From a virus: 33,403 nucleotides of DNA. The DNA lies in the IMG/VR virus record IMGVR_UViG_3300008267_000720, positions 1 to 33,403 of that record. The stretch is one strand, 5' to 3'. The position numbers and the translations under genes were made by a program. Position 1 is the first letter of the stretch. The number at the start of each line of letters is the position of its first letter. Positions 1 to 6,807 of the stretch are shown here, piece after piece. The notes beneath the pieces were generated by a model. It did not search any database. It was not told the origin of the DNA and saw only the letters and a list, made by a program, of their open reading frames with translations.

Positions 1-42
1 CTGGCGTCCTACGAGCAGTTGCTCTGGGCTGGCGGCAACGGC
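1..42. repeat. Terminal direct repeat, copy 1 (contig closes into a circle)
   Basis: The first 42 bases are identical to bases 33362-33403. The reading frame of the SGNH hydrolase stays open across the join and then reaches a normal stop at 199-201. This is what a circular assembly, or a circularly permuted headful genome, looks like. The length is short for a biological terminal repeat, so an assembly k-mer overlap is the simplest reading. Confidence 0.9.
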
Positions 43-201
43 ACGACCTACTACCAGCGGTACAACAACATCCCCGCCGCAGGCGCGAATATCGTGGCGC
101 ACCTGTCCGGCGGCTACTACACCGGAACGACCTTCGGGCCGAGTGACGGCTACACGATGCTGTCGAACGCGATCCTCGGCGTGCTGCTCGCCTCGGCATG
201 A
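1..201 (+). CDS. SGNH/GDSL-type hydrolase, C-terminal part (continues from 32096 across the map ends)
   Basis: This is the last 67 codons of the gene that begins at 32096. Joined at the 42-bp overlap, the whole gene is 1467 nt and encodes 488 residues. The segment contains A-H-L-S-G-G near joined residue 456 and then S-D-G-Y-T-M-L-S-N-A-I, which looks like the end of an SGNH domain, where a catalytic His is followed by a G-Y-x-x-L-x-x-A-I helix. The canonical Asp three residues before the His is not obvious (the local sequence is N-I-V-A-H), so the triad may be a Ser-His dyad or use another Asp. The gene ends 37-60 nt before the protease-scaffold start, with a possible promoter in the gap. 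Confidence 0.75.
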   Translation: MASYEQLLWAGGNGTTYYQRYNNIPAAGANIVAHLSGGYYTGTTFGPSDGYTMLSNAILGVLLASA

Positions 202-205
202 TCTC

Positions 206-236
206 TTGACAAAGCAAGAGATTCCGACGCAAAAAT
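206..236 (+). promoter_or_regulatory. Possible sigma70-like promoter before the head-gene block
   Basis: A perfect TTGACA lies at 206-211, just after the hydrolase stop codon. An A-rich AAAAAT at 231-236 (4 of 6 matches to TATAAT) follows after a 19-bp spacer, which is longer than ideal. It sits just upstream of the protease-scaffold gene and would boost head-gene expression. The call rests mainly on the -35 hexamer and its position. Confidence 0.3.
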
Positions 237-261
237 CTTGAGAAACCGTAGAGTCCCTGTC

Positions 262-1515
262 GTGAACACTCCATCTCACCGCGTCTCGGATCTGGGCGAC
301 AAGGTCGTGATCCACGACCTTGAGGTGTTCTGCGCCTACGACCGGGAGATCGACGGAGATCACGACCCCGAACTCGCGAAGTTTGACAACGAGCGCGTCG
401 CGGACATCGTGGACAGCACGCAGCAGTACATGAACCGAGGCTCGTTTCCGCGGCTCGTCGTGATGCATGAGCGCGACGGCAAGGAACCGAAGTCGAGCGT
501 CGGGCGCTTCACCAAGATCCAGTATCAGGAGCGCGACGGCGTCGGATACATCGTCGGTGACTGCGAGGTCGAGCGCAGCGTGTTCGACAAGTTGCTTGCG
601 ACGAACGCGTTTCCGCGACGCAGCGCCGAGATCTGGCAGGAGCAGAACCATCTCTCCGAGGTCGCGCTGCTCGGTCGCGAGACCCCGAGGCGTCCGCTTC
701 CCGATACGCACTTCGGTCGTCGTGGACAGCGCGTTTGCTTCTCGCGTCCGCTGCGGCCCGTCGAGTTCGACATGGGAACTGTCGGCGGCGGAATGAGCAC
801 CTATGTTCCCGGCACGAAGGACATCAACATGAACGAAGACCTGCGCGAGGAAATCAACGCGCTGAAGGCCGCTATGGAGGAGATGAAGAACTCCTACAAG
901 AAGCGCTTCGGTGACGATGCGGACAAGGACGAGATGGCCGAGCCGGACGCGGACGAGATGTCCATGCGCGAGGGCGAGGCCGAGACGATGGAAGCCGACG
1001 ACATGCTCGTCCAGCAGTTCGCTGAGGAAGAGGGCGACGGCGACGGAATCCACATCGACATTGATTCGCACGGCGACGAGGATGAGGAGGAAGAGGACGA
1101 GGACGAGGCTGCGGCCTTCCCGGCGTCCCGTCGCTTCTCGTCGCGTCGCGACATGTTCGCGATGCGTCGCGAAAACAAGCGCATGGCGCGTGAACTTGCG
1201 ACCATGCGAGCGGAACTGCACGCCGAGAAGTTCGGTCGCGAGATCGACGCGATGGAGCAGGAGGGCTACCGCATCCCGGCGGAACGCCGTCCGCAACTCA
1301 TCGCGGAACTCATCGCCAGCCGCGACCCGGCGGAACTGCTCGACACTTGGCGCGACCTGTTCGCCCGAGACCCCATCGGCCAGCGCATCGACATGAGCCG
1401 TGCTTCGCTCCCCAAGGGCGACATCGACGCTCGTCAGATCTCCGAGATGGTCCGCGAGTACGCGGGTCGTCCGGCGGATTTCCAGAAGGCACTCAACAGC
1501 CGCATCAAGCGGTGA
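262..1515 (+). CDS. Mu gpI-like head maturation protease fused to scaffold
   Basis: The N-terminal ~165 residues match the Mu gpI family pattern: an early conserved strand, then G-R-F-T-K, then R-R-S-A-E-I, then L-S-E-V-A-L-L-G, followed by a proline-rich exit. Residues ~219-286 are almost entirely Asp/Glu. They are followed by a basic patch (S-R-R-F-S-S-R-R-D-M-F-A) and a coiled-coil-like helix ending in K-R, as expected of a scaffold. In this family the protease acts inside the prohead and the C-terminal half scaffolds capsid assembly. An internal ATG at 793 (residue 178) could give a scaffold-only isoform, as in Mu gpI/gpZ. The start is uncertain: GTG 262 is chosen because a GAG lies about 8 nt upstream; TTG 238 is in frame but has no ribosome site. 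Residues 174-187 share a motif with the capsid N-terminus. Confidence 0.78.
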   Translation: MNTPSHRVSDLGDKVVIHDLEVFCAYDREIDGDHDPELAKFDNERVADIVDSTQQYMNRGSFPRLVVMHERDGKEPKSSVGRFTKIQYQERDGVGYIVGDCEVERSVFDKLLATNAFPRRSAEIWQEQNHLSEVALLGRETPRRPLPDTHFGRRGQRVCFSRPLRPVEFDMGTVGGGMSTYVPGTKDINMNEDLREEINALKAAMEEMKNSYKKRFGDDADKDEMAEPDADEMSMREGEAETMEADDMLVQQFAEEEGDGDGIHIDIDSHGDEDEEEEDEDEAAAFPASRRFSSRRDMFAMRRENKRMARELATMRAELHAEKFGREIDAMEQEGYRIPAERRPQLIAELIASRDPAELLDTWRDLFARDPIGQRIDMSRASLPKGDIDARQISEMVREYAGRPADFQKALNSRIKR

Positions 1516-1533
1516 TTCAGGAAGGACCACGAC

Positions 1534-1935
1534 ATGTCTGACATGGGATTCACCCCAGAACTCATCGCAAGCGCAAGCATCAACCCGTACCGCTTCGTCA
1601 AGTTGTCCGGCGCGTTTCAGGGCGCAGCGGCGACGGCCATCACGGACCTCGTCCTCGGCGTGACCGATGGCTCGGTCTACCAGTTCGACAAGACCGAGCA
1701 CGCGATCAGCGGACGCGGCATCACGCTGCAGCCGACGAACACCGTGCAGGTCGAGGTCGGCACGGGCGGCGTCTCGGCTGGCGACTTCCTGATGCCGCAG
1801 TCGGCTGGTACTGGTCAGGCCGTCGTGGCCTCCGGTGCGACCGCTCGCTCCTCGTACATCGCCCTTGAGGCCGGATCCGCAGGCGAGATCATTCGCGCAT
1901 GGCGCTTCGGCTTCCGCGGCCCGGTGTTCACCTGA
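1534..1935 (+). CDS. Probable capsid decoration/stabilisation protein
   Basis: This 133-residue, beta-rich protein lies between the protease-scaffold and the major capsid gene, the standard place for a head decoration protein. Its pattern (an early F-V-K-L-S-G, a middle V-Q-V-E-V-G-T-G-G-V-S-A-G-D-F-L, then a late A-L-E-A-G-S-A-G-E) resembles DUF2190-type or gpD-like decoration proteins, in which a small beta-barrel binds the capsid surface. A good AGGAAGG site precedes the ATG. Function is inferred from position and pattern, not from a certain family hit. Confidence 0.55.
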   Translation: MSDMGFTPELIASASINPYRFVKLSGAFQGAAATAITDLVLGVTDGSVYQFDKTEHAISGRGITLQPTNTVQVEVGTGGVSAGDFLMPQSAGTGQAVVASGATARSSYIALEAGSAGEIIRAWRFGFRGPVFT

Positions 1936-1972
1936 TCCTCTGATCCCATCCTCCAACACAGGAGTCTGACAC

Positions 1973-3019
1973 ATGGCATACACAGCAGTTGGAGGCGGAC
2001 TTTCGACTTATGTCCCCTCCACCAACGACCTCGCTACTGGCGCTCTGCAGGTGGAGTTCACCCGCGCCCCGAACACATTCGCGCTGACTCGCTACGCGCA
2101 GTTGGTTCCCGTGACCAAGGCCACGGGCTACTACCTGCGGCAGGATGTGACGGACAATGTCCGCGTCACCGATGTCAACGAGTTCGCTTGGCCGCTCGGC
2201 AACGACAGGCCCACCGGAAAGCAGAACGCGTTTGAGTTCAAGCAGTACAGCGCGCTGCGCTACGCGTACCCGTTCTACATCCCGCAGGAGACCTCAGCGC
2301 AGGCCGCGTGGGATGTCGTCGCGCAGCACGCCCGTTCGAAGGCGCAGTTGGCGATGACCGCTCGCACGATGCGTGCGTCCACGGTCCTCTCGACTTCGGG
2401 CAACTGGGACGGCAACTACACCGCTGCGGCTGGCACGACCACGGGTGCGTACACCGCGACGGGTTCGTGGGTCGATTCCAGCAACGGCAACTACTACATC
2501 CAGAAGACCATCCAGCAGGTCATGCGAATCGTGTCGCAGACCTCCGGCGGCGCGGTGAACCCGACGCAGTTGATCATGGTCATCTCGCCCACGGTCGCGA
2601 ACATCATCTCGCAGGCTGAGGAAGTGAAGAGTTATGTGAAGAACATGCCGCTCGCGACCCAGTTCCTGCAGGGCAGCGAGACCTTCGCCAAGTGGGGCAT
2701 TCCGCCCACCCTGTTCGGACTCGGTGATGTTGTCGTTGACGACAGCGTCAAGGTCACCTCCAAGCGCGGCGCGGCTTCGACCACCTACTCGTATGTGCTC
2801 GGCAACGGCGCGTACTTCCTGAGCCGTCCGGGTGGTCTGGTGGGCGTCGAGGGCGCGAACTCGTTCAGCACCCTCCAGATCTTCGCCTACGAGGACATGA
2901 CGGTCGAGCAGTTCAACGACCCGCTCAACCGCCGCATCGAAGGCCGCGTGATCGACAACAGCGTGGCGGAACTCGCCGCTCCGGTGTCGGGCTACGGCAT
3001 CGGCAATGTGACCGCCTGA
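1973..3019 (+). CDS. Major capsid protein
   Basis: This 348-residue protein follows the decoration gene and precedes the connector genes. Its size, its position and a long N-terminal arm followed by E-F-A-W-P-L-G, then a region rich in aromatic residues and a mixed alpha/beta core, fit an HK97-fold capsid protein of the kind that accompanies Mu-like portals. It carries the motif V-G-G-G-L-S-T-Y-V-P-S-T-N-D at residues 6-19, nearly the same as residues 174-187 of the protease-scaffold. An AGGAG-type site (ACAGGAG) lies about 9 nt before the ATG. The gene is followed by a strong hairpin at 3042-3070. Confidence 0.8.
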   Translation: MAYTAVGGGLSTYVPSTNDLATGALQVEFTRAPNTFALTRYAQLVPVTKATGYYLRQDVTDNVRVTDVNEFAWPLGNDRPTGKQNAFEFKQYSALRYAYPFYIPQETSAQAAWDVVAQHARSKAQLAMTARTMRASTVLSTSGNWDGNYTAAAGTTTGAYTATGSWVDSSNGNYYIQKTIQQVMRIVSQTSGGAVNPTQLIMVISPTVANIISQAEEVKSYVKNMPLATQFLQGSETFAKWGIPPTLFGLGDVVVDDSVKVTSKRGAASTTYSYVLGNGAYFLSRPGGLVGVEGANSFSTLQIFAYEDMTVEQFNDPLNRRIEGRVIDNSVAELAAPVSGYGIGNVTA

Positions 3020-3041
3020 TCCAAACCCCTCTTCTCTACCG

Positions 3042-3070
3042 CAGGGGCGGGGCCGAGTGCTCCGCCCCTG
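3042..3070 (+). terminator. GC-rich hairpin directly after the capsid gene
   Basis: A 9-bp perfect arm CAGGGGCGG (3042-3050) pairs with CCGCCCCTG (3062-3070). One G-U pair and two more G-C pairs extend it to 12 bp around a 5-nt loop (CGAGT). There is no U-tract after it, and a Shine-Dalgarno (CTAGGAGG) follows closely. It is therefore better read as a partial terminator or 3'-end stabiliser that makes capsid mRNA more abundant than downstream mRNA. Confidence 0.6.
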
Positions 3071-3086
3071 TGTCTAGGAGGACAGC

Positions 3087-3575
3087 ATGACCGCCTACGC
3101 GACCTACACGGATCTGGAGCACGCGCTCGACACCACGATCCTCGCGCAACTGTGCGGGGACGGCGGTCAGTCGATGCCGGGGCCGAATCCGATGACCGAC
3201 GCCGCGCTGGAGTTCGCGACGGCTGCGGTGCGAGCGTACATCCGCGTTGGGGAGATCTACACCGAGGACGAGATCACGGCGCTGGACACGGCGCACGATC
3301 CGCTGCTGGTGCATCTCGTCGTGGACCTCGCGACCGAGTGGCTGTTCCAGAGGCGCGGCGCGAAGATGTCCCCCGCGATTGAGCAGCGCGTCAAGCAGTC
3401 GTACTCGTTTCTGGAGGGCCTGCGGGACGGCAAGATGCTGTTCGGCTCGGTCGCCAGCAACGCGGTCGCCGGGACGCCGCAGGTCGCTGCGGTCGGCCTG
3501 AGCAACCTCGCGTGGTACAACGGCGCGAGCAACAGCGCATTCTTCCCGCGTCGGCGGGGGACGACCTACCCGTGA
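3087..3575 (+). CDS. Mu gp36-like head-tail connector (DUF1320-type)
   Basis: This 162-residue protein starts at an ATG after a strong TAGGAGG. The pattern A-T-Y-T-D-L-E-x-A-L, followed by an alpha-helical section (A-L-E-F-A-T-A-A-V-R-A-Y-I-R-V-G), D-P-L-L-V-H-L-V-V-D-L-A-T-E-W-L-F-Q-R-R and a final L-R-D-G-K-M-L-F-G, matches the DUF1320/gp36 family that joins head and tail in Mu-like phages. The last ~40 residues are loose and Ser/Asn/Arg-rich. It ends in a GTGA overlap with the next gene, so the two are translationally coupled. Confidence 0.65.
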   Translation: MTAYATYTDLEHALDTTILAQLCGDGGQSMPGPNPMTDAALEFATAAVRAYIRVGEIYTEDEITALDTAHDPLLVHLVVDLATEWLFQRRGAKMSPAIEQRVKQSYSFLEGLRDGKMLFGSVASNAVAGTPQVAAVGLSNLAWYNGASNSAFFPRRRGTTYP

Positions 3576-4219
3576 ACTGGAACCGGATCGTCCGCAGGGC
3601 GCTGCAACGGCCCGAGGTGCTGCAGGGCATCGCGCAGGTCGCGGCCTCGTACCCCAAGGACCACATCCGCGAGAACATCGGGCGCTCCGCGTCGGGCGGC
3701 GTCGAGGCGCACAAGCCGCTCAAGAACATCTCTGGCGAATACTGGTCGCGCAGCCTCCCCAAGGGCGCAAAGGCGTCCGCAACGCGCACGGTTGCGGTGA
3801 CGAACGCCAAGGGCAAGACCCGGTTCGTGCGCGAGTGGCTGATCCGCGGAGAGTCGTACAGGAACGGCGGACAGCCGCTCCGCAACACAGGCAACATGCT
3901 CCGAGAGATGGGCGCGACCGCGACCTACCGGGGCGGCAAGATCCGCGTCAGGATGCTTGGCCCGAAGTACGCTCTGTTTCAGGACAAGGGGTTCACGACG
4001 CGAGGCCCGAACTACATCCCGCTGACCCGCAAGGGCGTCCGGGGTCACGGCACGGGACAGAACCCAGAGGCCGAGGGTCTGACGCGAGGCAAGGACTTCA
4101 AGATGGCGTGGAAGGGCGTGACTGTTCCCGCCAGACCGTTTATCCTCCCGACATCGGACGATGTCGTGGACATGGGCAAGAGCATCTTCCGCGCCTTACG
4201 GCGTCTTCTGACGAGGTAA
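3572..4219 (+). CDS. Mu gpG-like virion morphogenesis protein
   Basis: The start is taken as GTG 3572, whose last two bases begin the TGA of the preceding gene, with GGGGGA upstream. An ATG at 3512 is in frame but deep inside the neighbour. The product is 215 residues. The middle carries P-L-R-N-T-G-N-M-L-R-E-M and later P-K-Y-A-L-F-Q-D-K-G-F-T-T-R, and the C-terminus has V-P-A-R-P-F-I-L-P-T. This is the order of conserved blocks in the phage virion morphogenesis (gpG/Phage_tail_S) family, which completes the tail or head-tail junction. It sits between connector and tail genes, as expected. Confidence 0.7.
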   Translation: MNWNRIVRRALQRPEVLQGIAQVAASYPKDHIRENIGRSASGGVEAHKPLKNISGEYWSRSLPKGAKASATRTVAVTNAKGKTRFVREWLIRGESYRNGGQPLRNTGNMLREMGATATYRGGKIRVRMLGPKYALFQDKGFTTRGPNYIPLTRKGVRGHGTGQNPEAEGLTRGKDFKMAWKGVTVPARPFILPTSDDVVDMGKSIFRALRRLLTR

Positions 4220-4222
4220 CAC

Positions 4223-4714
4223 ATGGCTGCACTCATCTATGTCGCTGGTCCGACCAAGGTCGAAATCAACGACGGAACCGGGCTGGCGGTGCTCGGATAC
4301 TCCGACAACGACAATCTTCCCGCGATCCAGTTCACCGACCACCAGCATGAGGTCAAGACCGTCGTGTCCGGTGCGGCTCCCGAGGAGATCGTGCTGCAGG
4401 GACTGACGGCTCGCATCAGCGTCGCGCTGGTGAAGTGGGATCAGGATGTGCTGGATGACATGCTGGTCCGGCAGCGCGGCCTCGTCAACGAGGTCACGGT
4501 CGGTCGCCGCATCGTCGCAAACACCGGATACTTCGGCCTCAAGATCAGCAGCATCGCCAACGGCTCCGGCTACGAGTTCGCGTACGCGTTCCTGCAGCCG
4601 GACGGTCTCGGTGACTCGCAATGGGGCAACCGCGAGCGCGTGTTGACGCTCGCGTTCAACGCGATCCCCAATCCGACGACAGGGCAACTCTTCACGGAAA
4701 CGCTTCCCGCATGA
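4223..4714 (+). CDS. Probable major tail (tube) protein
   Basis: This 163-residue protein of mostly beta character lies directly before the frameshifted chaperone pair, which is where siphoviruses keep the major tail tube gene. Nothing in the sequence is a decisive tube signature. The assignment rests on gene order, size and the many short hydrophobic strands (for example I-S-V-A-L-V-K-W, G-L-K-I-S-S-I). It ends in an ATGA overlap with the chaperone gene. A second possibility is a small connector or completion protein. Confidence 0.5.
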   Translation: MAALIYVAGPTKVEINDGTGLAVLGYSDNDNLPAIQFTDHQHEVKTVVSGAAPEEIVLQGLTARISVALVKWDQDVLDDMLVRQRGLVNEVTVGRRIVANTGYFGLKISSIANGSGYEFAYAFLQPDGLGDSQWGNRERVLTLAFNAIPNPTTGQLFTETLPA

Positions 4715-4974
4715 TCGACCTGAACGACGACAACGACCCGATGCTGTTCCGAGCGACCTGCGCCGCAGGCGTGCTGGTGTTTCAGTACATGGAGGTCGTG
4801 TTCACGCTGCAGGGCGGCGGGAACATCGACGCGAATCCGGACTCGCAGAAGATCCTCGCCGCGATGCGTCAGGCTTCCCGAACGCCGGACATCGCAAGGC
4901 AGGCCGACGACGCGGTGCTGATGGCAATCTGGCATCGCATGAGCATCGCGGTCAACAACTCAAAAAACGACTGA
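4711..4974 (+). CDS. Tail assembly chaperone, short form (gpG-like, zero frame)
   Basis: This 87-residue product starts at ATG 4711, which overlaps the preceding stop. It is rich in short helices and ends V-N-N-S-K-N-D just after a slippery heptamer at 4962-4968. In siphoviruses the short chaperone G is made in zero frame, and a minority of ribosomes shift to make G-T, which loads the tape measure protein during tail assembly. The position between the tail-tube candidate and the tape measure agrees with this role. Confidence 0.75.
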   Translation: MIDLNDDNDPMLFRATCAAGVLVFQYMEVVFTLQGGGNIDANPDSQKILAAMRQASRTPDIARQADDAVLMAIWHRMSIAVNNSKND

Positions 4975-5228
4975 GGGCAACCGCCCGATTCCTCGCGACC
5001 TACGGGCGGTTGCCGACCGAGTTCGATCCTGAGACCGCGATGGGACTCGCAGCGAACATCCCCGCCATCGAAGCCGCCGAGGCGCTGACGCTCGCGCAAG
5101 GCATCCGTCTTGCGCTTGGCGAGGATCCGTCCGCGCACGCTCGCGCCGTGTTCGCGGCGACGGGCAGCGCCGCGCTCGCGCAGCGCATTGAAGTCCAAGG
5201 CAAGATGCGGAAGGCGATGAATGGCTAG
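4711..5228 (+). CDS. Tail assembly chaperone, -1 frameshift fusion (G-T form)
   Basis: A -1 slip on A-AAA-AAC at 4962-4968 joins the first 86 codons of the zero-frame gene to an open frame reading from 4968 to the stop at 5226-5228, giving a 172-residue fusion. The T part has 86 residues, begins R-L-R-A-T-A-R-F-L-A and is mostly helical. That frame has no convincing independent start (only TTG 5010 within a stem arm), which favours frameshifting. The T part overlaps the next ATG at 5221. Coordinates cover both frames; the true coding path is 4711-4968 joined to 4968-5228. Confidence 0.8.
4962..5014 (+). promoter_or_regulatory. -1 programmed ribosomal frameshift element
   Basis: The slippery heptamer AAAAAAC (4962-4968) is in register as tc-A-AAA-AAC. 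A 7-nt spacer (4969-4975) follows, then a perfect 12-bp stem: GGCAACCGCCCG (4976-4987) pairs with CGGGCGGTTGCC (5003-5014) around a 15-nt loop. The zero-frame stop TGA is at 4972-4974. Spacer length, stem strength and position between the chaperone frames are those of a classic stimulatory structure. A pseudoknot with downstream sequence is possible but was not tested. Confidence 0.88.
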
Positions 5229-5676
5229 TACGAGCGAAATCCTCTACGCGATGCGCGACGACCTTGCCGCATGGATGTCCCAGCGCGGCTACGGAGACGC
5301 CGTCTACATCGTGGAGACGCGCATTGACGAGGTCGTCGGAGCGCACGCCATCCAGATCATCCCCGGACAAGACACGGCGGTACATCCCAACTCGGGCGTC
5401 GGCTTGGTCCGCTCGCAGGTGGACATCGTCGTCTGGTGGAGGGGCTTCCTCGACCCGATGAGCCGAGGCACAGAGCGCATCGCAGGCAACGAGGGCGTGC
5501 AGTTGTTCGCGGATGCGCTGCGCGAGTACCTCGTCCAGCGGACCTACAACGGAATGCTGATCGCGCTGACCTTCCGGCAGGGCGGAACCGTCGAGCCTGT
5601 GCCGGAACTTGAGGGCTGGCTGACGCTGCGCGACACCTACGAATACGGGTACGAGATGTCGTGGGAGGTCAAATAA
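5221..5676 (+). CDS. Tail completion/terminator-like protein (tentative)
   Basis: This 151-residue protein starts at ATG 5221 inside the end of the chaperone T frame and ends at TAATG shared with the tape measure gene. It begins with a helix (E-I-L-Y-A-M-R-D-D-L-A-A-W-M) and then alternates strands with a long central helix (G-V-Q-L-F-A-D-A-L-R-E-Y-L). That layout is seen in tail terminator or minor tail completion proteins, but I recognise no family motif. Placing a tail terminator after the chaperones would be uncommon, so the role is open. Confidence 0.4.
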   Translation: MASTSEILYAMRDDLAAWMSQRGYGDAVYIVETRIDEVVGAHAIQIIPGQDTAVHPNSGVGLVRSQVDIVVWWRGFLDPMSRGTERIAGNEGVQLFADALREYLVQRTYNGMLIALTFRQGGTVEPVPELEGWLTLRDTYEYGYEMSWEVK

Positions 5677-6800
5677 TGGCGCAGGACCTAGGCAACATCA
5701 ACATCACGATCCGCGGCGGAACGGCTGGCGGAACGACGGGGTCAGGATCGCCGGGAGGCGGTCCCGCTCCCCTGCCGTCGAGCGCCGCAGGCGGGGCAAC
5801 GGGCGCTTCCACGGCGTCTGTGACGGTTCCGGCAACGCCGCCGCCCCCGACAGGCGGCTCCGCAAGCACGCAGGCAATCGCGCAGTCCGCTGCTCAGAAC
5901 ATGCCGAGCCTGTTTGAGCGCCTGCTGGGCCGTGCCGCGCAGAGCAGCGCGATCAAGGGCGAGGTCATGGGGTTCCTGCAGTCGCCGTCCCTTGGCGGTC
6001 TGGCGCAACTCGGGCAGGTGAGCAGCAGCACGGGCGCTGCGCTGGCACGGCTTGGGGCCGCTGCAGGGCCGATTGGCGTGGCCGCGCTCGCCACGGCGGG
6101 GGCGTTCATCCTGAGCCTAAAGATGATGTCAAGCGCCGCGCAGATGACCGCGCAGCGCATTCAGGAGACCATGCGGTTCTCTGGCGTCATGCAGTATCAG
6201 GCTGGCGTGGAGAAGTTCCGCGAGTTCGGGCGCACGATGGCGGACCTGAACCGCAACGGCGCGATGTACGCGCAGTCGCAGCGTCTGCAGACCATCGTCA
6301 ACGACAGGCAGGCCCGGGCAATGACCGAACTGAACGGCATCGTGGCCGAGGCTGGGCAGGTGTTCCAGAAACTGCAGATCGGGTTCTACGCCGCGATTGA
6401 GGGCATCGCCAAGGTCATCAACGGTGTAAAAAGCATCCTGAACTTCCTCGGCGTCGGCATGGAGGAGATGCTGTTATTTGCGGTAGCGCCCATCGCAGGA
6501 CCTGCGTTTGCTTGGCTCAAGGAGCCGATCATGCAGATCGTGTCGTACCTGTTTGGCATTGAGGCGAATACGAAGCCGCAGGTTGGCGCATCTGGCGTGA
6601 ACAACTGGTTCCTCGGAGACCTCGCGGCCATGACGCGAAACGCGAACGCCTACAGCGACAAGCCATCGGGCAAGTCCGCGGCTGTGTCGCCGCGCAGCGG
6701 ACGGCCCAACAAGCCTGCGGCGTCTGCGCCCCCGACGCGAGGTCTCGCAGCACCGCAATCGCCGCGTCCCCCGCGTGTCGGCCTAGCAGCACCGCAATGA
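5676..6800 (+). CDS. Short tape measure protein
   Basis: The start ATG 5676 overlaps the preceding TAA, with GGGAGG upstream; the product is 374 residues. The N-terminal ~70 residues are Gly/Pro/Ala/Ser-rich. A central helical part follows, with hydrophobic stretches (residues ~125-150, G-P-I-G-V-A-A-L-A-T-A-G-A-F-I-L, and ~255-275, M-L-L-F-A-V-A-P-I-A-G), and then a Pro/Ala-rich tail with G-L-A-A-P-Q repeated twice. Position right after the chaperones and membrane-like helices fit a tape measure, which sets tail length and helps DNA cross the membrane. At 374 residues the tail would be short, on the order of 50-60 nm by the usual 1.5 angstrom per residue rule. Confidence 0.65.
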   Translation: MAQDLGNINITIRGGTAGGTTGSGSPGGGPAPLPSSAAGGATGASTASVTVPATPPPPTGGSASTQAIAQSAAQNMPSLFERLLGRAAQSSAIKGEVMGFLQSPSLGGLAQLGQVSSSTGAALARLGAAAGPIGVAALATAGAFILSLKMMSSAAQMTAQRIQETMRFSGVMQYQAGVEKFREFGRTMADLNRNGAMYAQSQRLQTIVNDRQARAMTELNGIVAEAGQVFQKLQIGFYAAIEGIAKVINGVKSILNFLGVGMEEMLLFAVAPIAGPAFAWLKEPIMQIVSYLFGIEANTKPQVGASGVNNWFLGDLAAMTRNANAYSDKPSGKSAAVSPRSGRPNKPAASAPPTRGLAAPQSPRPPRVGLAAPQ

Positions 6801-6807
6801 GGCACAC

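Noticed and set aside
1-42. A biological direct terminal repeat used in packaging
   Set aside because: At 42 bp inside a coding gene, it is much more like an assembler overlap on a circular or permuted genome.
5010-5228. An independent 72-aa gene starting at TTG 5010
   Set aside because: The TTG lies in the right arm of the frameshift stem without a ribosome site. The frame is explained as the T part of the chaperone.
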